From: Luteococcus sanguinis
Lineage (GTDB): Bacteria > Actinomycetota > Actinomycetes > Propionibacteriales > Propionibacteriaceae
Direction of reading: 5' to 3'
Length of the DNA: 64,000 nt
Assembly: GCF_039527675.1 (NCBI RefSeq)
Contig: NZ_BAAAKI010000013.1
Location: 1-64,000, forward strand
The notes under the pieces were generated by a model. It saw only the letters and a list, made by a program, of their open reading frames with translations, was not told where the DNA came from and made no database searches. The translations under genes were made by a program, and so were the position numbers. Numbering within the stretch: position 1 is the stretch's first letter; each line of letters starts with the position of its first letter. This document shows positions 26,565 through 38,340 of this stretch, one piece after another.

Positions 26565-28051
26565 ATCTCCTCCTTGGTCGTCCACCCTACTGAGTCGCCG
26601 AGGGCTGCCAGCTTCTCGATCGAGCTGATGGACCACAGCCGCGGTTCCCACTGTTCACGGGTGCCCTCGGTGGGGTTCAGCAGCCGCCAGGCACGCTGCC
26701 CACGGGCCGTGTCGAAGACCACCTGATCCCAGGACGCGGAGGCGATGTGGTCACCAAAGCGGTGCAACAAGGTTCCGCGGAGCCACGCGCGGGTGTCGGC
26801 CGGCGGCTCGGTGAGGGCTTGGGTCACCTCGTCGTCGGTGACCACGCGGACGGTCGATCCGCGCTCCGCAAGCTTGGACGCCGGGCTGCGGGTCGGGTCG
26901 AGGTCGCCCCATTGCAGATCGAGGGCCACCAATCGCGGATCGTCCCAGCCCAGGCCGTGACGGGTGCGCAGCGCGTCGAGGAGCCGGAGCTTGGCGACCC
27001 AGTCGATGCGGTCGGCGCAGCTCATCGGGTCGGCCTCCAGATCATCCAAGAGCCGTGACCACAGGCTGAGGACGGTCGGGGCATCGCCGATGGGGTCGCC
27101 CAGGGCGTGGTTGCGGGCTGCCTCCAACCACGCCCGTTGCAGCTGGACGGCGGTGCGGTCACGTCCGTCCGTGCAGGGAACGGTGATCGTGCAGGAGGTG
27201 TCATGGGAGAAGGCCTGGACGGCCGTCACGGGATCGACCGGACCGGGCACGCGTGCCCCCGCAGCAATGGCCTGGAGCACCAGCTGCGCGGCACCCACCT
27301 TCACGACCGCAGCCACGTCGAGGCGGTTCGCGTCCCCGGCGATGACGTGCAGCCGACGCCACCGCGTCTGGTCGGCGTGCGGTTCGTCGCGGGTGTTCAC
27401 CAGTGGACGCCGGATCGTCGTGGCCAGCGCGGTCAGGCGTTCGATGAAGTCCGCTCGCTGGGAGACCTGGTAACCGCACCGATCGCCGCGCTGGCCCAGG
27501 CCTACGCGCCCGGCACCGCAGGTGACGACGCGGCTGGCGAGGTGTCCCGCGAACTGTTCGACGATGTCGGCGAAGGGCACCTCCCGCGGCACCAGGTAGT
27601 TCTCGTGGCAGCCATAGGAGTGCCCCTGGTTGTCGGTGGTGTTGCGCGCCAGCCGGATGTCAAGACCCAGACGTTCGGACGCTCGTCTCGCCGCGTCAAC
27701 GTGGATCTGGTCCCCAGCCAGATCACGTACGAGTGCCGCCTGCGCGCTGGTGACCTCCGGACCGGACCATTCGGGGTGCGCGTGATCGACATAGGAGCGT
27801 CCGCCATTGGCCAGCAGACGGTTCGCCTGGCGTACCTCGTCAGTGAGCTGGTCGGGGTGGGCGATCCGGCGCGGGAGCACGCTGCCCCGGGCGTCGACGA
27901 GCGGTTGCTCGTCCGCGTAGTCCCATTGGGTGCCGGCGGCCTCGACGTGCCCGACGACGGCCTCGGACAGGGTGATCGCGTCGACGTGCTGTCCGGGCGC
28001 GAGACCCGCGGCCCACACTCCGTACTCGGTCTCGGTGCCGACGACTGCCAT
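26561..28051 (-). CDS. dop: Pup deamidase/depupylase Dop
   Basis: The protein has 496 residues of the glutamine-synthetase-like Dop/PafA family. It begins AVVGTETEYGVW, the Dop N-terminal ATP/metal-binding block, and later shows YVDHAHPEWSGPE, SYGCHENYLVPR, CGAGRVG and RPLVNTRDEPHAD. Dop converts Pup-Gln to Pup-Glu and removes Pup from proteins. The start ATG 28051 is preferred because a TATCTT -10-like box lies six bases upstream and the family N-terminus matches. An upstream in-frame codon at 28132 would lie beyond this promoter. It is transcribed toward pup, with its stop overlapping the pup GTG. Confidence 0.95.
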   Translation of the reverse strand: MAVVGTETEYGVWAAGLAPGQHVDAITLSEAVVGHVEAAGTQWDYADEQPLVDARGSVLPRRIAHPDQLTDEVRQANRLLANGGRSYVDHAHPEWSGPEVTSAQAALVRDLAGDQIHVDAARRASERLGLDIRLARNTTDNQGHSYGCHENYLVPREVPFADIVEQFAGHLASRVVTCGAGRVGLGQRGDRCGYQVSQRADFIERLTALATTIRRPLVNTRDEPHADQTRWRRLHVIAGDANRLDVAAVVKVGAAQLVLQAIAAGARVPGPVDPVTAVQAFSHDTSCTITVPCTDGRDRTAVQLQRAWLEAARNHALGDPIGDAPTVLSLWSRLLDDLEADPMSCADRIDWVAKLRLLDALRTRHGLGWDDPRLVALDLQWGDLDPTRSPASKLAERGSTVRVVTDDEVTQALTEPPADTRAWLRGTLLHRFGDHIASASWDQVVFDTARGQRAWRLLNPTEGTREQWEPRLWSISSIEKLAALGDSVGWTTKEEM

Positions 28052-28073
28052 GGGCTCAAGATAGCCTCGTGCC
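28052..28073. promoter_or_regulatory. Shared 22-bp promoter region for two divergent leaderless genes
   Basis: Only 22 bp separate the dop ATG (minus strand) from the DUF3054 ATG (plus strand). On the minus strand TATCTT sits six bases before dop. On the plus strand TAGCCT (28062-28067) sits six bases before the other ATG. There is no room for a leader or Shine-Dalgarno for either gene, so both transcripts would begin at their start codons. The two -10 elements overlap. Confidence 0.5.
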
Positions 28074-28421
28074 ATGCAGAAGCAGATCGTGATGTTGGTC
28101 GACCTCGTGCTCGTCGTGGTGTTCGCCGCCACCGGGCGAGCCTCCCATTCGGAGAACGTCCTGTCGGGGCTGGTTCACACCGCCTGGCCCTTCCTCGTCG
28201 CGTGCATGGTGGCCTGGGCGATCCTGCTGCTGCGTCGTCGCCCCGTGTCCACCGTGGGTGCGGGCGTGTTCGTCTGGCTGGTCACGGCGGTCGGTGGGCT
28301 GGTGCTGCGGATGAGTTCCGGCACGAGCGCGGCCTGGTCATTCTGGATCGTGGCCACCGCGGTCCTGGGGCTGCTGCTGGTGGGTTGGCGAGCCCTCTTT
28401 CGCAAGAAGCTGGCCGCCTGA
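28074..28421 (+). CDS. DUF3054 membrane protein
   Basis: The protein has 115 residues with four predicted membrane segments (about 7-20, 33-52, 61-78 and 85-105). It has DLVLVVVFAATGRASHSE at the N-terminus and LLRRRP in a loop, the pattern of the actinobacterial DUF3054 family. Function is unknown. It stands alone on the plus strand, divergent from dop. Confidence 0.8.
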   Translation: MQKQIVMLVDLVLVVVFAATGRASHSENVLSGLVHTAWPFLVACMVAWAILLLRRRPVSTVGAGVFVWLVTAVGGLVLRMSSGTSAAWSFWIVATAVLGLLLVGWRALFRKKLAA

Positions 28422-28462
28422 CACACCCAAGCGGCGAGACCTTCCGCGAGCTGGCCGGAGTG

Positions 28463-28550
28463 ACCCCTCGACAGGTTCGGGGAACGTACCTGGGGTCTCG
28501 GGATCGTCCTCGGGCTCGGGGCAACGTTCGGGGATCGGGGAATGTTCAGG
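28463..28550. repeat. Dispersed intergenic G-rich repeat, copy 1
   Basis: The segment contains CGACAGGTTCGGGGAACGT, then several variants of CTCGGGG/TTCGGGG-(A/C)ACGTTC. Very similar units occur at 41281-41323 and 45698-45764, always between genes. This looks like an extragenic repeat family. It runs into the 3' end of the gene at 28546. Confidence 0.6.
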
Positions 28551-29466
28551 CAGCCAAGCGACAGCGGGTGCATGAGCAGGGCTCGCCCCGCCAGCCACGG
28601 AGCTGGAGAGTGGTGCCGACCTGGTTGGCGGCGGAGCAACAACCGCTCGTGCAGTCGGCCCAGCCGTAGCGCAGGGTGATCCAGCCGCTGGCGGTGTTGC
28701 CGTTGTCACGGGTCATGTCGCGGAAGGCTCCTGCTCCTTGATGACCGCGTCGGCCATCCAGCTCGACCAGCACACCGAACTCTTCATAGACCACGTCCCG
28801 TCGCTGGTTCCCGGCCCTCACCTGACGAGTCGATCTGGGCAGCCCGTGGGCGCGTTCCACATCCTTGAGGTAGCGCCGTTCGAGCGGCGACTCGACCCCT
28901 TCCTCGTCAGGGGCCAGCAGATCGGCCAGGTCCCGCCTGCTGCGAATGCGCAGCCTCGCCTGCAGCGCCGTCAGCAGTCGAGCTCGCGTCGTCAACCTCA
29001 GCCGGCAGGCTTCCATCACCCAGTGCTCGGCGCGGTCTGGCTGGCCGTCACACAGGTCGAGCACCGTCTCCTCGACGGTGGTGCGGGCCGGCTCGCCCCT
29101 GGTGAGCGGCATTTCCCGACGCCGCTCGAACTGCCAGCGGCCAACTGGGCGCACCCTCTTCTCGTGGGGTACGGCCACTGTGATGACCTCCGGCTCCGAC
29201 GCGAAGCCCTGGAGGTGGGCAGCCATCTCCCCAGCAATGCAGGCCCGCGGGCCGCCCAGTAGAAGGCCCGCCCAGGCGGCCCCGTCAGCTTCGAGCGCGG
29301 CGGGATGCGCTTGATACAAGCCCGTGGCGAGCCTGATCCACTGGCCGCCGTCGATCATGCGCCGCAGCAAGCTGTGGCCGACACCCGCCGCGGCAGCCTG
29401 TTCAGCCGTGAGGACGCCACCTTGAACTCGCGCCAAGGACAACGCGGAGCTGAGCGATTGGTTCAT
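28546..29466 (-). CDS. AbiEi-like wHTH plus DUF559 (Vsr-like) protein
   Basis: The protein has 306 residues. The N-terminal part (GGVLTAEQAAAAGVGHSLLR, then RLATGLYQAHP) resembles the winged-helix of AbiEi-type proteins. The C-terminal part (SPLERRYLKDVERAHGLP, DVVYEEFGVLVELDGRRGHQ) resembles the DUF559 Vsr-like endonuclease fold, with ELDGR as the metal-site region. Such proteins are abundant in actinobacterial chromosomes and their function is not established. The C-terminus after WITLRYGW is cysteine-rich (CTSGCC, CSCTRC), which is unusual. ATG 29466 is chosen. GTG 29514 is an alternative and neither has a clear Shine-Dalgarno. Two DnaA-box-like sites lie just upstream. Confidence 0.65.
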   Translation of the reverse strand: MNQSLSSALSLARVQGGVLTAEQAAAAGVGHSLLRRMIDGGQWIRLATGLYQAHPAALEADGAAWAGLLLGGPRACIAGEMAAHLQGFASEPEVITVAVPHEKRVRPVGRWQFERRREMPLTRGEPARTTVEETVLDLCDGQPDRAEHWVMEACRLRLTTRARLLTALQARLRIRSRRDLADLLAPDEEGVESPLERRYLKDVERAHGLPRSTRQVRAGNQRRDVVYEEFGVLVELDGRRGHQGAGAFRDMTRDNGNTASGWITLRYGWADCTSGCCSAANQVGTTLQLRGWRGEPCSCTRCRLAA

Positions 29467-29518
29467 GTGGGCAGTCTGCGGCGATTGCCCCTCCCACAGC
29501 ACCTCGTGGATCACGGCT

Positions 29519-29556
29519 TGTGGATGATTCCTCCCTGACCTGCCGCTTGTGGATAA
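29519..29556 (-). promoter_or_regulatory. Pair of DnaA-box-like sites
   Basis: Read on the minus strand, TTATCCACA (29548-29556) is a perfect DnaA-box consensus and TCATCCACA (29519-29527) has one mismatch. Both have the same orientation, 29 bp apart, in the region just upstream of the DUF559 gene. DnaA control of that gene or a titration site is possible. Chance occurrence cannot be excluded. Confidence 0.35.
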
Positions 29557-29570
29557 CCGCTCGTCGCATC

Positions 29571-29615
29571 ATTGGGGAAACTGGGCTACCACCGGTGGAA
29601 CTCAACTTCCCCAAT
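29571..29615 (-). terminator. Nested inverted repeat after the ARC gene
   Basis: The arms ATTGGGGAA (29571-29579) and TTCCCCAAT (29607-29615) are exact complements. They flank an inner perfect 10-bp palindrome CCACCGGTGG (29589-29598). The structure begins 10 bases after the ARC stop, so it could be its terminator, although no T-run follows. Confidence 0.45.
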
Positions 29616-29624
29616 AACGCGCGA

Positions 29625-31184
29625 TCAGGCTCGGGTGACCTCGCGGCTGCTCACCAGGGTGCGGATGAAGGTGATCCGTTCGCCCTTGCGGCCGCTGATG
29701 CGCGCCCAGTCGTCGGGGTTCGTGGTGTTCGGCAGGTCTTCGTTCTCGAGGTACTCGGCGCGGCAGGCCGCCCGGACCCCAGCCTCGGAGACCCCGCCGG
29801 GGCCACCGGCCAACTCGTCCTTGATCGCCGACTTCTTGGCCCGGTCGACGATGTTGCGCACCATGGCACCGGACGCGAAGTCGCTGAACCACAGCACCTC
29901 GCGGTCACCCGAGGCGTAGGTCACCTCGAGGAAGCGGTTCGCCTCACTGCGGGCCCAGATCTCGTCCACGCCGGCCTCGATCAGCTCCGCCACGCTGCCC
30001 GCAGAGGGGTGCAGCGGCGTCTGCTCGGTCAGGTACTTGGCGAAGATCTCGCGCGCACCATCCGCGTCGGGACGCTCCAGCTTGATCTTCACGTCCAGCC
30101 GGCCGGGTCGCAGGATCGCCGGGTCGATCATGTCCTCCCGGTTCGAGGCGCCGATGATGATGACGTTGTCGATGCCCTCGACGCCGTCGATCTCGCTCAA
30201 CAACTGCGGCACGATCGTGTTCTCCACGTCCGAGCTGACACCCGAGCCACGGGTGCGGAACAGCGAGTCCATCTCGTCGAAGAAGACCACCACCGGCTTG
30301 CCCTCGCTGGCGTGCTCCCGGGCCCGCCCGAAGATCAGCCGGATCTGACGCTCGGTCTCCCCCACGTACTTGTTCAGCAGCTCGGGGCCCTTGATGTTCA
30401 AGAAGTAGGAGCCGTCGACACCGAGTGAGTTCGCGACGGCCTTGGCGATCATCGTCTTGCCGCAGCCGGGCGGTCCGTAGAGCAGCACCCCCTTGGGGGC
30501 AGTCAGCTGGTAACGGCGGAAGGCATCGCGGTGGGCAAAGGGCAGCTCAACAGCGTCCCGGATCTGCTGGATCTGGTCCCCCAGCCCGCCGATGTCGTCG
30601 TAGCTGACGTCCGGGACCTCCTCCAGCACCAGCTCCTCGACCTGCTCGCGGACCACCAGCGCCAGGGCCAGCCCACCGCGGCGGTCCACCAGCACCGAGT
30701 CACCGGCACCAGGTGTGCCCGCCACCAGCGAGTCCACGGCCCGCAGCCGCACTTCGTCACCGGCCGGGGTCCGGACGACGATGAAGCCGTCCGAGCACTC
30801 GACCACCGTCGCCAGCTCCCCCACCGGGGGCGCCGCACACCGTCCGACGGCCACCAGGGACGAGTTCAACCACACCCCATCTCCGACGGCCAGCTCACCG
30901 GCCTCGGCGGTCAGCGAGGGCAGCACCGACACGCGCAGCTGACGTCCCAGCGCCGAGACCTCCAGCTCCCCCTCGTCCAGCACCGCCGTGACCAGGCCGC
31001 GCTCCAGCGGCGGGGCCGCCAGCGCGTCCAGCTCGGCCTTCAGGTCGACCAGCTTCTGCCGCGCCTCGCGCAGCGTCTGGTTCAGCCGCTCGTTCTGGGA
31101 GGCGAGGTTGCGGGCGTCGGCCCGGGCATCGTTCGCCCGGCGTTCGGCCACCCGCAGGCGGTCGTCGAAGGGCTGGTTGGTCAC
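29625..31184 (-). CDS. arc: Proteasome-associated AAA ATPase ARC/Mpa, without docking tail
   Basis: The protein has 519 residues. The N-terminal coiled coil (about 5-60) binds Pup, two OB domains follow, then an AAA+ domain with Walker A GPPGCGKT and Walker B VVFFDEMDSLF. The ATPase unfolds pupylated proteins. In proteasome-bearing species the C-terminus ends in a QYL-type motif that opens the 20S gate. Here the protein ends LVSSREVTRA and has no such motif. Together with the absence of prcBA next to pup, this suggests unfolding or disassembly without proteasomal degradation. It overlaps the upstream HAD-TrmI gene by four bases. Confidence 0.93.
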   Translation of the reverse strand: MTNQPFDDRLRVAERRANDARADARNLASQNERLNQTLREARQKLVDLKAELDALAAPPLERGLVTAVLDEGELEVSALGRQLRVSVLPSLTAEAGELAVGDGVWLNSSLVAVGRCAAPPVGELATVVECSDGFIVVRTPAGDEVRLRAVDSLVAGTPGAGDSVLVDRRGGLALALVVREQVEELVLEEVPDVSYDDIGGLGDQIQQIRDAVELPFAHRDAFRRYQLTAPKGVLLYGPPGCGKTMIAKAVANSLGVDGSYFLNIKGPELLNKYVGETERQIRLIFGRAREHASEGKPVVVFFDEMDSLFRTRGSGVSSDVENTIVPQLLSEIDGVEGIDNVIIIGASNREDMIDPAILRPGRLDVKIKLERPDADGAREIFAKYLTEQTPLHPSAGSVAELIEAGVDEIWARSEANRFLEVTYASGDREVLWFSDFASGAMVRNIVDRAKKSAIKDELAGGPGGVSEAGVRAACRAEYLENEDLPNTTNPDDWARISGRKGERITFIRTLVSSREVTRA

Positions 31185-32833
31185 TGGTTCAGCGCCTCCG
31201 TCGTCTCCGCTCCGGTCGCCTCATCGGCTGCCTCATCGACCTCGACGGGGACGTCCTGGTTGGTCATCGGGATGTTCTTCGGACGGGGCCCGTGGTAGTC
31301 GGGGCCATAGGCGCCGGGGGCGGGACGACGCTTGCGCATCGGCGCCTCGACGCCCGAGGCAAGCCGGCGGGTGATCACCAGGAAGCCGGTGTGCCCGCTC
31401 GACCCGTGCCCGGGACGAACCGACAGCCCCTCGGCGTGCCAGTCGCGGACGATGGTTTCGGTGGCCATCGGCTCGGTCCAGCCGCCGTGCACGCGCAGGG
31501 TGTCCATCACGCGTCCCATCTGGGTGGTGGTGGCGACATAGCAGCACAGCACGCCGCCCGGAACCATCCGCTCACCCACCGCATCCACGCACTCCCAAGG
31601 GGCGAGCATGTCCAGCACGGCACGGTCGATCGGCTCGTCCGAGATGGACTCGACCAGGTCTCCGACGGTCACCTCCCAGCTGGGGTGCTTTCCGCCGAGG
31701 AAGTTCTCCACATTGCGCTGGGCGACCTCGGCAAACTCCTCGCGACGCTCGTAGGAATGCAGTCGTCCCGTCTCGCCGATCGCCCGCAGCATCGCGATCG
31801 ACAGCGCACCGGAACCAACCCCTGCCTCCAGCACCCGCGCGCCGGGGAAGATGTCGGCCCACATGATGATCTGTGCGGCGTCCTTGGGATAGATGACGGC
31901 CGCCTCGCGCGGCATCGCCACCATGTAGTCGCTCATCAGCGGGCGCATCACCAAGAAGGTCAGGCCCTGCTTGGTGGTGGCGGTGATGCCCTGCGGACGC
32001 CCGATCAGGTCGTCATGGCTGAAGCCGCCCTTGGTGGTCTGGAAGCCCTTTCCCGGCGTCAGCAGGATCGAGTGGCGCCGGCCCTTCGGGTCTGTCAGCG
32101 TGACCCGCTCCCCCGCCCGCAGCGGCCCGGTGCGCACGCCCGACAGCGTGTTCACGCGCTCCCGCTCGGTGCTGAAGATGCGCGACAGGTCGTCCACGCC
32201 GACGCCGGCCAGGGTTGGCAGCACCACCCGCCCGGGTTCTGCATGGATCTCGACGATGGCCGGGATGGTCAGCACCACGGCACCGGCGGCCTGACCGGAG
32301 TGCGAACCGGAGACCGAATCCTCGATCACCAGGCACTCGGTCGCATCGACGCCCAGAAGCCGCGCCGCGTGCTCGTAGGGGTAGGGGTGCGGCTTGTTGT
32401 GTTCCACCTCGTCACCGCCGACGATCGCGCCGAACCCCATGTCGGGCAGGGTTTCGAGGATCGCGTCGATGATGTGGCGGTAGCTGGAAGAGACCAGCGC
32501 GTGCGGGATCCCCGCCTCGCGAACCTGCTCGACCAGTTCACGCGCGCCGGGGCGGAACAGGTCACCGCCCTTGGCGACGCACTTGGCCACCTGGATCTCG
32601 ACGAGTTCGTCGCTCAGCTGCTCCCAGGTGAGTTCGGGGTCGTCGCTGCGGGCCACCATCGCCGCGCACAGCGTCGGGATCGACTTGCCGACGTGGGCGT
32701 GCGAATCGGCCTCGCTCCAGGGAATGCCGTGGGCGGTGGCGAGGGCGAGTTCGGACTCGATCCACAGGGGTTCGGTGTCCACCAGCGTGGAGTCGAAGTC
32801 GAACAGGACGGCGGCGGGAGTCTGCAAGGTCAT
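31181..32833 (-). CDS. Fusion of HAD phosphatase and tRNA (adenine-58-N1)-methyltransferase TrmI
   Basis: The protein has 550 residues in one uninterrupted frame. Residues about 1-225 are a HAD-superfamily phosphatase: VLFDFDSTLVDTEP (motif I), LVSSSYRH (motif II), NKPHPYPYEHAA and VIEDSVSGSHSG (motifs III/IV). Residues about 235-510 are TrmI: LLTPGKGFQTTKGG, AVIYPKDAAQIIMWADIFPG, then VLEAGVGSGALSIAML (SAM motif I) and LDMLAPWECVD. TrmI makes m1A58 in the T-loop of tRNAs. It normally stands alone, often beside arc. An acidic tail follows. ATG 32833 gives the natural HAD start. It lies 54 bp after metH and overlaps arc by four bases. Confidence 0.88.
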   Translation of the reverse strand: MTLQTPAAVLFDFDSTLVDTEPLWIESELALATAHGIPWSEADSHAHVGKSIPTLCAAMVARSDDPELTWEQLSDELVEIQVAKCVAKGGDLFRPGARELVEQVREAGIPHALVSSSYRHIIDAILETLPDMGFGAIVGGDEVEHNKPHPYPYEHAARLLGVDATECLVIEDSVSGSHSGQAAGAVVLTIPAIVEIHAEPGRVVLPTLAGVGVDDLSRIFSTERERVNTLSGVRTGPLRAGERVTLTDPKGRRHSILLTPGKGFQTTKGGFSHDDLIGRPQGITATTKQGLTFLVMRPLMSDYMVAMPREAAVIYPKDAAQIIMWADIFPGARVLEAGVGSGALSIAMLRAIGETGRLHSYERREEFAEVAQRNVENFLGGKHPSWEVTVGDLVESISDEPIDRAVLDMLAPWECVDAVGERMVPGGVLCCYVATTTQMGRVMDTLRVHGGWTEPMATETIVRDWHAEGLSVRPGHGSSGHTGFLVITRRLASGVEAPMRKRRPAPGAYGPDYHGPRPKNIPMTNQDVPVEVDEAADEATGAETTEALNQ

Positions 32834-32887
32834 GGTGTGACCATTCTCGCAGACCCCCGCCGCCTCACCCGTGCGCCGCAACTGGCC

Positions 32888-36394
<3,507 letters not shown>

Positions 36395-36496
36395 GGCGGA
36401 AGGATATGGGGTGCGGCAAGGGCTGCAGGACCCGTGTCAACGCGCTGGGACTGTCGTGCACGGGCGCGCAGGCGGCGCGGGGCTAGGCTGGCATGC

Positions 36497-37330
36497 ATGT
36501 CTGAGTCGTTGTCGAACCTGCGCCGACCGGTAGCCATCCTCGCCTTCGACGGCTGGAACGACGCCGCGGACGCTGCGACGGCCGCCGTCGACCACCTCGC
36601 TTCGAGCTACGACGCCGAGATGGTCTTCGAGGTGGACGGTGAGGACTACTACGACTTCCAGGTGAACCGGCCGATGGTCGTCAAGGATGGTTCGCACAGC
36701 GAGATCATCTGGCCCGCATTGCGGTTGTCGATCGCGCACCTGCCCAGCCGCGACCTGGTGCTGGTGCAAGGGCCGGAGCCGAACTTCCGCTGGCGCGCCT
36801 TCAGCCAGTCGCTGGTGAGCGCGCTGCGCACCGTCCGTCCGGAGCTGGTGATCGTGATGGGCGCGATGCTGTCCGACTCGCCCCATTCGCGTCCGGTTGC
36901 CGTCTCCGGGACCACCGACGACGCCGAACTGGCCAGCAAGCTTGGGCTGGAGATGAGCGATTACGAGGGGCCAACCGGCATCACCGGGGTCGTCTCCGAG
37001 GCCTGCCGACGGGCCGGGCTGCCCGTGGTGAGCCTGTGGGCGGCGGTGCCGCACTACGTCAGCGAGCCCCCGAACCCGCCCGCAACACTGGCGCTGGTCA
37101 CCCGGATCGAAGACCTGCTGGACGAGGCGCTCGACCTGGCCGACCTGCCCGAGCAGGCCCAGGCCTGGCACCGCGGCGTGGACGAACTCGCCGCCGAGGA
37201 CCCCGACATCGCCGAGTACATCGCTCGGCTGGAGGCCCGGCAGGACGAGGAGGAACTCCCCGAGGCCACCGGTGACGCCATCGCGGCCGAGTTCCAGCGC
37301 TACCTGCGCCGCCGCGGCCAGGGCAAGTAG
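36497..37330 (+). CDS. PAC2-family protein
   Basis: The protein has 277 residues of the PAC2 family (named for proteasome-assembly chaperones). It shows VAILAFDGWNDAADAATAAV, VDGEDYYDFQVNRPMV, LVLVQGPEPNFRWRAF and LPVVSLWAAVPHYVSEPPNP. The bacterial role is not established. The start ATG 36497 has TAGGCT seven bases upstream, consistent with leaderless transcription. It diverges from metH. Confidence 0.85.
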   Translation: MSESLSNLRRPVAILAFDGWNDAADAATAAVDHLASSYDAEMVFEVDGEDYYDFQVNRPMVVKDGSHSEIIWPALRLSIAHLPSRDLVLVQGPEPNFRWRAFSQSLVSALRTVRPELVIVMGAMLSDSPHSRPVAVSGTTDDAELASKLGLEMSDYEGPTGITGVVSEACRRAGLPVVSLWAAVPHYVSEPPNPPATLALVTRIEDLLDEALDLADLPEQAQAWHRGVDELAAEDPDIAEYIARLEARQDEEELPEATGDAIAAEFQRYLRRRGQGK

Positions 37331-37432
37331 CACCACCGGACGATTCCCGATCCTGGCTCCCTGACCGTTCCTCGAGCCCAATGGGCTTCTTTGGGCAAGC
37401 CTGCGACTTCACGCAGGTGCTTTGATGGCGCC

Positions 37433-38299
37433 ATGGACAAGTTCTTCACGATGGGCGGCCACCGGATCGGCCGCGTCGGTTTCGGAGCCATGCAGCTCCC
37501 CGGCCCCGGGGTCATGGGACCCCCGCGCGACCACGACCAGGCGATTGCGGTGCTGCGCCAGGCGGTCGAGCTCGGCATCAACCACATCGACACCTCCGAG
37601 TTCTACGGGCCGCACGTCGCCAACCAGCTGATCCGCGAGGCGCTGCACCCCTATTCGTCCGACCTGGTGCTGGTCAGCAAGGTCGGTAGCGTGCGCGGCG
37701 AGGACGGCAGCTGGAACCCCGACCAGACGCCCGAGGCGCTGATCCGCGGCACCCACGAGAACCTCGAGACCCTCGGCATCGACCGCCTGCACGTGATGAA
37801 CCTGCGCGTCATGCCGAAGGACGACCACGCTCCGGCCGACTACCAGCCCGTTCCCTTCGTCGAGCAGCTGGACGCGATGCGCCAGCTCGTCGACGAGGGT
37901 GCGATCGAGAACTTCGGCGTCAGCACCGTCACCACCGAACAGGCGGCGCAGGCCATCGAGGCGGGTGCGGTGTGCGTCCAGAATGCCTACAACCTGCTCG
38001 CCCGCGACGACGAGCCGACGCTGGAACTGTGCCGTGACAAGGGCATCGCCTACGTTCCCTACTTCCCGCTCGGCTCGGCCTTCGGCTGGTTCCCGCGGGT
38101 GGACCAGGCGCCGCAGGTCGTCGCGGTCGCGGAACGTCTGGGCCACACCCCCGCGCAGATCGGCCTGGCCTGGCTGCTCCACCACGCGGAGAACCTCCTG
38201 TTGATCCCGGGGACGAGCTCAGTGGCGCACCTCCAGGAGAACACGGCGACCCGCGACGTCGTCCTGTCGGATGAGGACATCGCCGAGCTCGAAGCCTGA
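37433..38299 (+). CDS. Aldo/keto reductase
   Basis: The protein has 288 residues of the aldo/keto reductase superfamily, a NADPH-dependent (alpha/beta)8 barrel. The catalytic tetrad is represented by HIDTSEFYG (Asp, Tyr), VLVSKVGS (Lys) and RLHVMNLRV (His). FGVSTVT and LLIPGTSSVAHLQENTA near the end are cofactor-binding blocks. The substrate is unknown. ATG 37433 (MDKFFTMGGHR) is the likely start. It stands between PAC2 and pfk on the plus strand, 102 bp after PAC2. Confidence 0.87.
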   Translation: MDKFFTMGGHRIGRVGFGAMQLPGPGVMGPPRDHDQAIAVLRQAVELGINHIDTSEFYGPHVANQLIREALHPYSSDLVLVSKVGSVRGEDGSWNPDQTPEALIRGTHENLETLGIDRLHVMNLRVMPKDDHAPADYQPVPFVEQLDAMRQLVDEGAIENFGVSTVTTEQAAQAIEAGAVCVQNAYNLLARDDEPTLELCRDKGIAYVPYFPLGSAFGWFPRVDQAPQVVAVAERLGHTPAQIGLAWLLHHAENLLLIPGTSSVAHLQENTATRDVVLSDEDIAELEA

Positions 38300-38340
38300 A
38301 TCACGCCTAGGCTTGGCTGACACCGATCAGGAAGGCAGCC

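Noticed and set aside
36395..36496. Possible cobalamin riboswitch upstream of metH
   Set aside because: The interval is only 102 bp and a -10 box lies six bases before the ATG, leaving no room for a B12 riboswitch. No B12-box is visible.
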